Shown: positions 16,357 through 24,371, numbered from the stretch's first letter. The stretch is 41,714 nucleotides of DNA from Acidimicrobiaceae bacterium (GCA_018699415.1 JABIQM010000297.1:1-41714); one strand, 5' to 3'. Translations and numbers: made by a program. Notes: generated by a model not told the origin, from the sequence alone.

Positions 16357-17426
16357 CCGACTATCGGAAACTGATCGAAAGCCACCGAGTCATCATCTGC
16401 TGCGGCACTGGCGGCGTTGGCAAGACCACCACCTCAGCCGCGACGGCTGTCGCCGCGGCACAGGCCGGCAAGCGGGCTGTGGTCGTCACCATCGACCCGG
16501 CGAAACGACTGGCCGATGCCCTCGGTATCGCCGCACTCGACAACACCCCTCGCCTAATCGATGGGCCCTGGTCGGGTTCACTCAGTGCAGTGATGCTCGA
16601 CACCAAATCGACCTTTGACGAGGTGGTGCGCCGTCACGCCCACGACGAAGCCCAAGCCGAGCGCATCATCGGTAACCGCTTCTACCGCAACGTCAGCGGC
16701 ACTCTCAGCGGTACTCAGGACTACATGGCTGTTGAAAAACTCAACGAGCTTCACGACAGCGGCCACTACGACCTCGTTGTGGTCGATACACCACCTACAC
16801 GTGACGCGTTGGCGTTCCTCGAAGCACCCAAGATGCTGTCACGCTTGCTCGACAACCCGATCTACCGCATCGTCACCGCTCCAGGTCGGGGCCCGTTCAA
16901 AGTCATCAATACCGCAGCGCAGCAGGTCCTGCGCCAACTCGCCCGTGTTGTCGGCGCCACAGTCGTCGACGAAGCAGTCGCGTTCTTTCAAGCCTTCGAG
17001 GGGATGGAGGAAGGCTTTCGTGATCGGGCCAACGCCACCATCGAACTTCTCGGCGACGAACGCACCGCCTTCGTGCTTGTCGCCTCACCCCGAGCCGACA
17101 CGATCGACGAGGCTCGTTACTTCCTTCGCCGTCTACATTGCGCCGATCTCAACGCATCCGCCGTCGTGGTCAATCGAATGCTGCCCCAACTCTCAACGAC
17201 ACCAAAGAGAGCCACTGAGCTGGCGGTATCACTTGCCGGTTCCGCAGCGGGCGGTGCTGCCCAAGCCCTTGCCGATCTCACCGCGACATCGGCTGGCGAC
17301 GATCTCCGCATCGCCGAACTTCAGAACGCCGCCCCCGACGCGTTGACGGCCAGAGTCCCAATGCTCCACGACGACGTTCACGACATCGACAGTCTCGCCA
17401 AGATTGCCCGCCTACTAACCGACTGA
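16353..17426 (+). CDS. Get3/ArsA-like ATPase, second of pair (BagB-like)
   Basis: A 357-aa partner of the preceding ATPase. Walker A is GTGGVGKTTT near residue 18, followed by VVTIDPAKRLADALG and LVVVDTPPTRDALAFLEAP. A long insertion (about 180-230) with FQAFEGMEEGFRDRA corresponds to the client-binding region of this subfamily. GTG start inside the end of the first gene. It resembles mycobacterial Rv3680. It converges with the STAS gene. Confidence 0.87.
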   Translation: MTDYRKLIESHRVIICCGTGGVGKTTTSAATAVAAAQAGKRAVVVTIDPAKRLADALGIAALDNTPRLIDGPWSGSLSAVMLDTKSTFDEVVRRHAHDEAQAERIIGNRFYRNVSGTLSGTQDYMAVEKLNELHDSGHYDLVVVDTPPTRDALAFLEAPKMLSRLLDNPIYRIVTAPGRGPFKVINTAAQQVLRQLARVVGATVVDEAVAFFQAFEGMEEGFRDRANATIELLGDERTAFVLVASPRADTIDEARYFLRRLHCADLNASAVVVNRMLPQLSTTPKRATELAVSLAGSAAGGAAQALADLTATSAGDDLRIAELQNAAPDALTARVPMLHDDVHDIDSLAKIARLLTD

Positions 17427-17446
17427 GCCCCAATGGGTCTCGCTCG

Positions 17447-17460
17447 CAGCGCCTTCGCTG
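17447..17460. terminator. Short hairpin between convergent ATPase and STAS genes
   Basis: CAGCG-CCTT-CGCTG is a 5-bp stem with a tetraloop in the 46-bp convergent gap. There is no U-tract, so terminator function is tentative. Confidence 0.3.
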
Positions 17461-17472
17461 TCGCCAGGGTTC

Positions 17473-17823
17473 TCAGCTCGGGTCGTCGTCGAGGGCCGAT
17501 ACCGCCTCGCCGAGATCTTCCTTGACCGGGACGATGCGATCGAACCCAGTGGTGTGAAGAAGCCGGGTGATGTTGGCCCGATCACAAAACACGGCAATAC
17601 GCCCGTCATTGTCGCGAACCTTACGAATTCCGCCGATCAGGGCACCCAAACCCGCTGAGTCCATGAACTGCACACCGGCAAGGTTCACGATCAGTCGAGG
17701 CTCAGCACCAAGCTCGGCAAAGGCCTCACGGAACTGCGCCACTGAATATGCATCTAGCTCGCCCTCAGGGCAAAGCTGAACGTAGTCAGCTGATTCTGGG
17801 CGATCAACACGGATTTCAAGCAC
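17473..17823 (-). CDS. STAS-domain anti-sigma factor antagonist
   Basis: A 116-aa single STAS domain. The phosphorylatable serine lies in FMDSAGLGAL, as in SpoIIAA/RsbV, and the rest (LIVNLAGVQ, RIAVFCDRANITRLLHTTGFD) matches the family. It probably titrates an anti-sigma kinase not encoded in the window. GTG 17823 is preferred because TACGAT at 17830-17835 lies exactly six bases upstream and the fold begins here; a GTG at 17874 is also possible. It is divergent from the receiver-domain gene. Confidence 0.9.
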   Translation of the reverse strand: MLEIRVDRPESADYVQLCPEGELDAYSVAQFREAFAELGAEPRLIVNLAGVQFMDSAGLGALIGGIRKVRDNDGRIAVFCDRANITRLLHTTGFDRIVPVKEDLGEAVSALDDDPS

Positions 17824-17829
17824 AGCGGC

Positions 17830-17835
17830 ATCGTA
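17830..17835 (-). promoter_or_regulatory. -10 box for leaderless STAS transcript
   Basis: TACGAT on the minus strand, six bases before GTG 17823. Confidence 0.45.
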
Positions 17836-17957
17836 CCCAAAGAATCCGATCCGCTCCACGCGTGCCGACAACACACGCCTGGTAACGGCTCATTCACCGC
17901 AGCAACACAGACCCAAAACGTGTGTTGTGCCAACGTGGGGCCGCCCTGGACGAGGTG

Positions 17958-17963
17958 TACGAT
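17958..17963 (+). promoter_or_regulatory. -10 box for leaderless receiver-gene transcript
   Basis: TACGAT, seven bases before GTG 17971. It is the same hexamer as the divergent STAS promoter, suggesting matched expression of the pair. Confidence 0.45.
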
Positions 17964-17970
17964 CCTCTCT

Positions 17971-18339
17971 GTGACGGACATTCTTCTCGCCACCGATTCT
18001 GACTGGCTCACCGACGAGGTCGAGGCCACCATTGCCGGGCTTCATCTTCTGCACCGTGTGCGCGCCGGCATCGACGTCGTACCCGCCATCATGCAGGTAG
18101 AGCCGGCTCTGGTGCTGCTTGATCTTCAGATCGGCAACATGGGTGGGGTCGCCGCGTGTTTAGCAGTCCGTCACCGTGAAGAAATGGGTGATCTCGACGA
18201 GCGGCCGATCATCTTGCTGCTCGATCGTGAAGTCGACATCTTCCTCGCCAACGAGTCCAAGGCCGACGGCTACCTGGTCAAGCCGCTCGACCCATTCTCG
18301 CTGCTGCAGGCAGTTGAGAGCACCCTCGCGACGACCTGA
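17971..18339 (+). CDS. Stand-alone receiver domain (CheY-like), atypical
   Basis: A 122-aa protein that is a receiver domain only. The phospho-acceptor Asp is in LVLLDLQIGNMGG near residue 51 and the conserved Lys in GYLVKPLDP near 105. The Thr/Ser at the end of strand 4 is replaced (RPIILLLDRE), and only one acidic residue of the usual pair is plain (ATDSDW). Switching may differ from CheY. Its neighbour on the other strand is the STAS gene, so it may feed a partner-switching pathway. tRNA-Pro lies 72 bp downstream. Confidence 0.82.
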   Translation: MTDILLATDSDWLTDEVEATIAGLHLLHRVRAGIDVVPAIMQVEPALVLLDLQIGNMGGVAACLAVRHREEMGDLDERPIILLLDREVDIFLANESKADGYLVKPLDPFSLLQAVESTLATT

Positions 18340-18410
18340 GGATTCACGCCCGGCTCTAAAAGCAGAGGAGCCGTCACCCCATACAGCCGATACCCTTCGG
18401 TTCTGCAATA

Positions 18411-18487
18411 CGGGCAGTGGCGCAGGTTGGTAGCGCGCCTCGTTCGGGACGAGGAGGTCGTGGGTTCAAATCCCGCCTGCCCGACCA
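18411..18487 (+). tRNA. tRNA-Pro (anticodon CGG)
   Basis: A complete 77-nt cloverleaf. Acceptor stem CGGGCAG (18411-18417) pairs with CTGCCCG (18477-18483). D stem is GCGC/GCGC, anticodon stem CCTCG/CGAGG with loop TTCGGGA (anticodon at 18445-18447), and T loop TTCAAAT. Discriminator is A and CCA is encoded (18485-18487). The anticodon reads proline codon CCG. Confidence 0.97.
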
Positions 18488-18499
18488 ACGTCTCGATTG

Positions 18500-18537
18500 A
18501 ACCCTTCGCCGGCGCCGGCGAAGGGTTCGTTATTTTT
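18500..18537 (+). terminator. Strong intrinsic terminator of tRNA-Pro
   Basis: A perfect 14-bp inverted repeat (18500-18513 against 18514-18527, core CGCCGGC-GCCGGCG) is followed by CGTTATTTTT. It lies 12 bases after the tRNA CCA end and is the clearest rho-independent terminator in the window. Confidence 0.88.
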
Positions 18538-18626
18538 CGCCGCGCAGATACAGCCAGCCGAGAAGATAGAGCGATGAGAGCCGTTGCCGCAATCAGCCAA
18601 CCCATCTCACCAAGATGGGCCCGCCA

Positions 18627-18746
18627 CTAACCATGATGAGCCAAACCTGCGCCGAGCAGAGCTAGCAAAGCCGCACCAGGGGACACGCCAAGGGTAGCGA
18701 GTCCTCTCGCGGTGGTGTTCGCCCACATTCGACGCTGGCTCGTCAT
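18627..18746 (-). CDS. Possible 39-aa membrane peptide, or remnant of a longer gene
   Basis: The ATG at 18746 is preceded by GAAGGAGAAGG, a strong ribosome site. The 39-aa product is basic at the start, then hydrophobic (VSPGAALLALLGAGLA) and ends at TAG (18627-18629). The same frame continues after the amber codon with a second hydrophobic stretch (GWLIAATALIALSS) until it runs into the tRNA terminator. It is either a genuine one-span peptide or a two-span protein broken by a nonsense codon. No family is recognised. Confidence 0.4.
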   Translation of the reverse strand: MTSQRRMWANTTARGLATLGVSPGAALLALLGAGLAHHG

Positions 18747-18842
18747 AGGTATGCCTTCTCCTTCTCGTGGCGTGTACGACCAGGTCATTTAGCACTACCA
18801 CCCAACCGACTGACCGTGCTCACGCCTGGCTGATCTTCACGA

Positions 18843-18908
18843 GGACCCAGGTTGCTCGACTCGGGTCCGGATCTCAACAAGTTCTTGTTGGTCAGGTCCC
18901 GTGAGTCG
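18843..18908. other. Nested inverted repeats, possible structured RNA
   Basis: CGACTC (18857-18862) pairs with GAGTCG (18903-18908), GGG (18863-18865) with CCC (18898-18900), and inside lies CAACAA-GTTC-TTGTTG (18875-18890). GGACCC (18843-18848) can instead pair with GGGTCC (18863-18868), competing with the outer stem. The region lies in a 550-bp stretch between tRNA-Pro and a crotonase gene. The remainder of 18538-19038 shows only the small ORF above and no convincing gene. No known RNA family is recognised. Confidence 0.35.
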
Positions 18909-19026
18909 GCAGAGGCCGTCGCGGCAACGAAAATACCACGTTCGATCGGGGGGAGAACTCCAGGCCTTCCACCTAGAAGCACTTTTTCGCAAGATGCGTT
19001 CTCTTTGTCAAGCACTGGCGCCCTAC

Positions 19027-19032
19027 TAGCGT
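19027..19032 (+). promoter_or_regulatory. -10 box for leaderless crotonase transcript
   Basis: TAGCGT, six bases before ATG 19039. It favours that codon over GTG 19036. Confidence 0.35.
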
Positions 19033-19038
19033 CCGGTG

Positions 19039-19839
19039 ATGGATTACGAGTATTTCTCTTACGAGGTTCCTCGGCCCCATGTGGCATGGGTGACGATCGA
19101 ACGGCCTGAAGTGTCCAACGCAATCAACACACCGGCGCACGTCGAGTGGAGCAACATCCTCGACCGCGTCGCCGCAGACCATGACATCTGGCTGGCCGTT
19201 TTCACCGGCCGCGGCGATCGCTCGTTCTGCGCGGGCCGCGACCTCAAGCACATGTCAATGATTCAACAACGCGGGCCTGAGGCGGTCGCTGAAAACAACG
19301 CCACAATGGCCTCGATCACTCGATTCATCGATCGCTATGACTTCCCAAAGCCTGTGATCGGTCGTATCAACGGCGCAGCCAGAGGCGGGGGCTTCGAAGT
19401 TGCCCTCGCCTGCGATCTCGTGGTCGCCGCCGAACACGCCTCGTTCGCTCTCCCAGAACCCAAACGCGGGATCTACGCTGGCGGAGGTGGAGTACACCGT
19501 CTACCGAGACAACTTCCGCTAAAGCTGGCCATGGAATACCTCCTCACCGGCAAGGAGATGACCGCCGCAGAGGCGCTTGAACACGGCCTGGTGAATCGTG
19601 TCGCTCCGACAGCAGGCCTCGACGATGCAGTCAACGAACTCATCGACCAGATCATGGCCTGCGCCCCCCTGTCGATTCAAGCCACCAAACAGGCCGCCAT
19701 GCGAGGGCTCGATATGGGGCTCGGCGACGCGCTAGTGGCCGAATACCCAGCAGTGGTGGAAATGATGGCATCGGCTGACGCCAAAGAAGGCCCACTCGCG
19801 TTCTCTGAGAAGCGGGCGCCCCACTGGACCGGCAGCTAG
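19039..19839 (+). CDS. Enoyl-CoA hydratase/isomerase family protein (crotonase)
   Basis: A 266-aa crotonase-fold protein acting on acyl-CoA thioesters. The oxyanion-hole segments are SFCAGRDLK and NGAARGGGFEVALACDL. The catalytic-loop region reads ALPEPKRGIYAGGGGVHRLPR, with Glu in LPEP, and GLVNRV follows. The C-terminus is normal. Substrate is unknown. A GTG directly precedes the ATG. It converges on the MFS gene with a 4-bp overlap of stop codons. A second crotonase lies on the other side of that gene. Confidence 0.9.
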   Translation: MDYEYFSYEVPRPHVAWVTIERPEVSNAINTPAHVEWSNILDRVAADHDIWLAVFTGRGDRSFCAGRDLKHMSMIQQRGPEAVAENNATMASITRFIDRYDFPKPVIGRINGAARGGGFEVALACDLVVAAEHASFALPEPKRGIYAGGGGVHRLPRQLPLKLAMEYLLTGKEMTAAEALEHGLVNRVAPTAGLDDAVNELIDQIMACAPLSIQATKQAAMRGLDMGLGDALVAEYPAVVEMMASADAKEGPLAFSEKRAPHWTGS

Positions 19840-21086
19840 CCGGACGAGCCCTCTGGCACCACTGCCCGTGCCCACGCCAGCCCGGTAGCGGCGAGGATTG
19901 CGCCGCACATCATGCCGAACGCGAGGGGCGTCGTGGTCCCGTTGAACGCCCGGTCGAATATCGATCCGATCGCAGCGCCGAAGACCATCGGGATCATGCC
20001 AAAGATGGCCGCCGCTGTGCCGGCCACCTCGCCGAGCGGTCGCATAGCGGCAGCGTTGATGTTGGGAACCAATAGTTGCTGGCAGCTGATCACGGAGGCC
20101 ACACACACGAAGAAGAGCCAGAACGGTGGCTCGCCGCCTGTCAGCACTGAAACCGAGACGAAGACCACAACGGCCGCTAAGAGAGCAGGGCACGCCAGTT
20201 GCATCATCCGATCGAGACCAGCGCTCACGACCAACTGTCGGTTCGTCATCATCACACCCGCCATCAGAATGGACATGGCCGCGAAGATCGCAGGGAACCA
20301 GTCGGCCAAGCCGAACACCTCATCGACAATGATCTCTGAGCTCGCCAGATACGACAGGAATGACGCAAAAAGACCGACCATCGCCAGCAGGTAGCCAAGC
20401 GTTCCGGGCGTCTTAAAGATCACTTTCAAGCCTCTACGCAGCTCCGCCCAGGAGTCTTCGACCTTCGTTGGGGCATGCTGCATCGTGGCGGGGAGGCGAG
20501 TCGTGAGAGCGAAGACAACGCCGGCGTAGACGGCACACGCAACGAACACGAACTCCCAAGAGCCAACCGCGACAATTCCTGCGCCAAGCGCTGGAGCGAG
20601 CGTCGGCACAATCGTGAACACCGCCATGATCGTCGACATCTGCTTCGCCATCTCGGCGCCCTCAAAGGCGTCGCGCACCATTGCCATCGCTGCGACGCGT
20701 GGCCCTGCCGTTGCCATTCCCCACACGAACCGGGCCAAGAGCATGACTCCCAGACTGGGGGCCAGTGCTGCAGCGAGTGCGGCAAGTATGTAAAGCACCA
20801 GGCCGCCCCAAAGCACGGGTCGGCGGCCGCACCGATCCGCGAGAAAGCCCGCTGGAAGCAGCCCTAGCCCCTGGCCCATCAGGAACACGGTGATCATCCC
20901 GGCGACAGCCGTGGAACCAGGCTCAAGGCCGAGTCCAGCACGAATCTCGGGGAACGCTGGAAGCATCATGTCGATCGCAAGCGCAGTGCCCGCCATCACC
21001 ATAGAAAGGGTGAACGTGAACCCCGCTCGTCCAGGTGCAAATCGGGAATCTGGATTCGTGATCGTCTCGGTAGAAATGTCAGTCAT
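19836..21086 (-). CDS. MFS drug/metabolite efflux transporter (Bcr/CflA-like)
   Basis: A 416-aa integral membrane protein with about twelve predicted spans. The loop 2-3 motif reads GFLADRCGRRPVLWGG (the DHA1 GxLaDrxGrrxxl motif near residue 80), and the N-terminal span has AIDMMLPAFPEI, typical of Bcr/CflA exporters. A proton-driven efflux role is inferred; the cargo is unknown. It shares a strand with the upstream crotonase, 11 bp away, so they are probably co-transcribed. Confidence 0.88.
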   Translation of the reverse strand: MTDISTETITNPDSRFAPGRAGFTFTLSMVMAGTALAIDMMLPAFPEIRAGLGLEPGSTAVAGMITVFLMGQGLGLLPAGFLADRCGRRPVLWGGLVLYILAALAAALAPSLGVMLLARFVWGMATAGPRVAAMAMVRDAFEGAEMAKQMSTIMAVFTIVPTLAPALGAGIVAVGSWEFVFVACAVYAGVVFALTTRLPATMQHAPTKVEDSWAELRRGLKVIFKTPGTLGYLLAMVGLFASFLSYLASSEIIVDEVFGLADWFPAIFAAMSILMAGVMMTNRQLVVSAGLDRMMQLACPALLAAVVVFVSVSVLTGGEPPFWLFFVCVASVISCQQLLVPNINAAAMRPLGEVAGTAAAIFGMIPMVFGAAIGSIFDRAFNGTTTPLAFGMMCGAILAATGLAWARAVVPEGSSG

Positions 21087-21097
21087 AGGGGGAGAAC

Positions 21098-21748
21098 TCA
21101 GTCCTTGAAGCGGTCAGGTTGACGAATGAGGATCTGGGCCTTCGTGGTCGCTGCGCCTGCGTTCGATGCCACCTCATCGGCGAGTGCCCAGCTCACGTCC
21201 ATGAGGGTCTCTGGCCCCGTCAGTCGGTGAACCAGCCTCGCCGCGACTGCCTCTTGAGCCAAGACGAGTCGGCCCGTCAAACAGATGTCGCGTGCCAAGG
21301 GGTCGCCAACCGCGTCGACGACAAGGTCGTATGAGGCCGGAATGCCGTGCCGTACCTGTGGTTGTCCGAAGACGGCATCGGTAGCTGCCACCCGAAGATC
21401 GGCCATGAGCGCGAGGTCGAATCCACCTGCGACCGCTGATCCACGGACGGCGGCAACGATCGGTGTCGGGCTCTCGTGAATGACTTGGTGGTAGCGGCCC
21501 GCATCGGCAAACAACGCGGCGGGATCTTCGGCTGCTGCCAGTTCGGAAAGATCGAACCCAGCACAGAAGTGGTCGCCGGCACCAGACAACAAGATCGCCG
21601 AGACGGACTCATCACTCGCTGCATCCTCGAACGCATCGAGCAGTCGTCCTCGAAGTTCAGCCGAGAGCGCATTTCGCTTCTCAGGCCGGTTCAGTTGGAG
21701 GTGCAGCACTGCACCCCGCTGTTCGATCGCTAGCACCGTGTCATGCAT
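21098..21748 (-). CDS. Enoyl-CoA hydratase/isomerase family protein
   Basis: A 216-aa crotonase, shorter than the usual 255-260 aa because the C-terminal helical region is reduced. NRPEKRNALS, HFCAGFDLSEL and RGSAVAGGFDLALMADL are clear. The loop FGQPQVRHGIPASYDL lacks the Glu/PGGGG hydratase pattern, so chemistry other than simple hydration is possible. ATG 21748 has AAGGAGG 8 bases upstream, which overrules longer starts. First gene of a pair with the MFS exporter. Confidence 0.88.
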   Translation of the reverse strand: MHDTVLAIEQRGAVLHLQLNRPEKRNALSAELRGRLLDAFEDAASDESVSAILLSGAGDHFCAGFDLSELAAAEDPAALFADAGRYHQVIHESPTPIVAAVRGSAVAGGFDLALMADLRVAATDAVFGQPQVRHGIPASYDLVVDAVGDPLARDICLTGRLVLAQEAVAARLVHRLTGPETLMDVSWALADEVASNAGAATTKAQILIRQPDRFKD

Positions 21749-21812
21749 CACTGCCGCCTCCTTTACGCGAGCGTAGGGCGGTGTGGGGTAGAGGCCTCTA
21801 TCCACGTCGCGC

Positions 21813-21818
21813 TACTCT
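21813..21818 (+). promoter_or_regulatory. -10 box for leaderless hot-dog gene transcript
   Basis: TACTCT, seven bases before GTG 21826. Confidence 0.4.
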
Positions 21819-21825
21819 CGCCGCC

Positions 21826-22533
21826 GTGACCGCCATTCGAATCCCACACCGCTTTGAAGGCCCCCCGGGAACAGGGCAGGGCGGCTACACGGCCGCGCGA
21901 GTCTTGGACGCGATTGGCGGGGTCGGCTCGGTCGCCTTTCGATCCCCGATCCCTCTTGAGGAGGACCTTTCCCTCGACCAGCAGGCCCATGACCACTGGA
22001 CCCTGTCAGCGTCGACTGGCGTGACCGTGCTTGATATCACCCGTTGGGAACCCACATGGGCGACGATCTCCCCCGTTTCGATCGCCGACGCAACAGCGGC
22101 TCGGCATCGATTCGAATACTCCGCCGACAACCACCCCGCTCACCACTGTTTCTCTTGCGGTGCTCAGTCGGGGTCGATGCAGGTTCACGCAGGCCCACTC
22201 AGCGACGGCCGGTATGGCACCGATTGGACGGTCCCGGAGTGGGCGTCCGGCGACGACGGAGTCGTGGACCACGCGGTCGCCTGGGCTGCCGTCGACTGCA
22301 CTGCTGCCTGGTTCGTCTGTGGTAGCGGCGACCAGCGACCAGCGTTCACGGTGCAGCTTGCAGTCGAGGTGCTCGAGCCGCTGGTGGCGGGCGAAACCTA
22401 CGCCCTCGTCGCCTCCCAAGGTGACTACCCGTTCGAGTGGAATGGTCGGAAGCGAGGCGCGTGCTCTGCGGCTTTTGCTGCGGACGGGAGACTCATGGTA
22501 CGCAGCCGCTCGTTCTGGGTGGCGCTGCCGTAG
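21826..22533 (+). CDS. Hot-dog-fold (thioesterase-like) protein
   Basis: A 235-aa protein. The C-terminal half resembles a PaaI-type hot-dog thioesterase: VPEWASGDDGVVDHAVAWAAVDCTAAW, FTVQLAVEVLEPLVAGETY and a final RSRSFWVAL strand. The N-terminal half may be a second, diverged hot-dog repeat. A CFSCG motif (near residue 106) joins the halves. An acyl-CoA or acyl-carrier substrate is likely, in keeping with the nearby crotonases. GTG start; the earlier ATG-less extension is ignored. Confidence 0.7.
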   Translation: MTAIRIPHRFEGPPGTGQGGYTAARVLDAIGGVGSVAFRSPIPLEEDLSLDQQAHDHWTLSASTGVTVLDITRWEPTWATISPVSIADATAARHRFEYSADNHPAHHCFSCGAQSGSMQVHAGPLSDGRYGTDWTVPEWASGDDGVVDHAVAWAAVDCTAAWFVCGSGDQRPAFTVQLAVEVLEPLVAGETYALVASQGDYPFEWNGRKRGACSAAFAADGRLMVRSRSFWVALP

Positions 22534-22557
22534 TGCGATTTCTCGGGCCTGACATGC

Positions 22558-22563
22558 GATAAT
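22558..22563 (+). promoter_or_regulatory. -10 box for leaderless amidase transcript
   Basis: GATAAT, seven bases before GTG 22571. The first base departs from TANNNT but the remainder is close to consensus. Confidence 0.35.
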
Positions 22564-22570
22564 CACCTTC

Positions 22571-23989
22571 GTGTTGAACAGGATCGTTTCACAAACAGCC
22601 GTCGAACTGACCGCCCAGACACGATCAGGCTCACTGTCTGCCCATGAAGTCGTCGAGGCTCACCTCGACCGAATCGACGAGGTAAACGGCACGATCAATG
22701 CGATCGTTGCCGCTCGATCACGCAGGGATGTGTTGAGCGACGCCGACGCGGCCGACGCGCTGCCAGCGGGCCAGCGTGGCGCTCTACACGGACTCCCTGT
22801 TGCGGTGAAGGACCTACAAAACGTCGCCGGTATACCCACGCGCGCTGGCTCGGCAACCACCTCCGACAAGCCTGCGGCCAACGATGGCCTCGTTGCGGGT
22901 CGACTGAGGGCTGCTGGAGCGATCATCATCGGCAAGACCAACACGCCAGAATTCGGTACTGGATGCCACACGTTCAATGAAATCTACGGCACTACATCCA
23001 ATCCCTGGGATCCCTCTCGGGTTGCCGGCGGATCATCCGGCGGTGCCGCCGCAGGACTTGCCTCACGGATGCTGCCGATCGCCGACGGTTCTGACCTCGG
23101 CGGTTCACTTCGCAACCCTGCGGCGTTCTGCGGTGTTGTGGGGCTGCGGCCCTCGATCGGACGGGTACCCATCGACCCCGCCCTCATCGACAGTTCGGCC
23201 TGGTTCCGGCGGTTCGGCGTTGAAGGCCCCATGGGCCGCAACGTCGCTGACACCGCCTTACTCCTGTCCGTTCTCGCCGGCCCGTTCGCCGATGACCTCC
23301 TCAGCTTGCGCGACGATCCATCCGTCTATGCCGAGCCCCTACCAACGACAACAATTGCGACCATTGGATGGGTGGGAGATCTCGGCATCCTGACCTACGA
23401 CAACGACCCACTCGAGTTGGCCAAGGCCGCCGCGGGACGAGTCGTCGACGTCGGTGGTTCAATGGTCGAGATTGCCCCAGATCTCTCAATGGCCGAAGAA
23501 ATCTTCCGCGTTTTCCGGGGCCTTGGCTATCGAAAGATCGGGGATGCACTTTCCGACGACGCGGTGGCGATGACCAAGATGACCGTGCAGGAGAACATCG
23601 CGTTCGGCCGCTCGCTCGACCTCAATCGAGTCATGCGTGCCGCCGAACTCCGGGCACAGCTTCACCGATCGATGACTCGAGCCTTCGAGCAGGTCGATGT
23701 AATCGCGTTGCCAACAACGCAGGTTGTCCCGTTCCCGGTCGAGGTCGAATACCCCATGGAGATCGCAGGCCAGCCGATGGACGACTATCTCGGCTGGATG
23801 ATGTCGAACTGCGTCATCACCGCAACCGGGTGCCCGGCGATCTCAATCCCATCCGGATTCACCAAGGACGGCCTGCCAACCGGTCTGCAACTCGTCGCTC
23901 CCATCGGCGAGGAGCGGCGCCTGCTCGAGATTGCGGCCGCAGTGGAGGCCGCCAACCCTCACTGGCACCGGGTTCCCGACCTCAGCTAA
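22571..23989 (+). CDS. Amidase signature family hydrolase
   Basis: A 472-aa amidase with the Ser-cisSer-Lys triad: Lys in LPVAVKDLQNV (near 79), the Ser-rich loop VAGGSSGGAAAGLASRM with the cis-Ser, and the nucleophile segment GSDLGGSLRNPAAFCGVVGLRPS. Such enzymes hydrolyse amides including aryl amides and acyl-amino compounds. It is too different in context (no gatB or gatC) to be GatA. GTG start. The upstream hot-dog gene ends 37 bp before. Confidence 0.92.
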   Translation: MLNRIVSQTAVELTAQTRSGSLSAHEVVEAHLDRIDEVNGTINAIVAARSRRDVLSDADAADALPAGQRGALHGLPVAVKDLQNVAGIPTRAGSATTSDKPAANDGLVAGRLRAAGAIIIGKTNTPEFGTGCHTFNEIYGTTSNPWDPSRVAGGSSGGAAAGLASRMLPIADGSDLGGSLRNPAAFCGVVGLRPSIGRVPIDPALIDSSAWFRRFGVEGPMGRNVADTALLLSVLAGPFADDLLSLRDDPSVYAEPLPTTTIATIGWVGDLGILTYDNDPLELAKAAAGRVVDVGGSMVEIAPDLSMAEEIFRVFRGLGYRKIGDALSDDAVAMTKMTVQENIAFGRSLDLNRVMRAAELRAQLHRSMTRAFEQVDVIALPTTQVVPFPVEVEYPMEIAGQPMDDYLGWMMSNCVITATGCPAISIPSGFTKDGLPTGLQLVAPIGEERRLLEIAAAVEAANPHWHRVPDLS

Positions 23990-24017
23990 GCAACGCCGGA
24001 GTAAAGCGCCGCCTTGT

Positions 24018-24365
24018 TCAGCCGAGTAGGGCGGGATCGCGGTCGATCGGCTGCGTGATCTCTGCGGGGTCGCGCAGAAATCCGAACACAGCCCGATAGC
24101 CCTCGGTATCTTCTTTGTGGACGAGCTGGGGCGTTGTGGCCCGGATGGTCGAACCTGACGTGACGGTGCAAGCGTCGCCGGTGTCGCGTTCGGTGATGGT
24201 GATCTCACCGCTGACCACATAGAGCATCGCCTCAAAGTTGTGCCAGTGGAAATCATTGTGCACAGTGTCGAAGTCGAAGGCCATCGGAAATTGGCCAGCA
24301 GCCGTCGCCAGTGCGACCGCCTCTTCTTCCGTGGAGAACTGATCGAGTCTGAGGTCATAGGGCAT
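24018..24365 (-). CDS. Small cupin-domain protein
   Basis: A 115-aa single cupin. The first cupin motif is represented by FHWHNFEAMLYVVSGEITI with His/His/Glu metal ligands, and motif 2 by TTPQLVHKEDT with the last His. It probably binds a divalent metal; function is unknown. ATG 24365 is supported by TACGCT (24372-24377) six bases upstream. It is divergent from the DUF2461 gene and converges with the amidase. Confidence 0.8.
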   Translation of the reverse strand: MPYDLRLDQFSTEEEAVALATAAGQFPMAFDFDTVHNDFHWHNFEAMLYVVSGEITITERDTGDACTVTSGSTIRATTPQLVHKEDTEGYRAVFGFLRDPAEITQPIDRDPALLG

Positions 24366-24371
24366 GCAAGG

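Noticed and set aside
18270-18605. Minus-strand 111-aa ORF containing a GFEPTTSSS-type sequence
   Set aside because: This stretch is the antisense translation of tRNA-Pro, a known source of spurious database proteins. The frame also runs through the tRNA terminator and the receiver gene.
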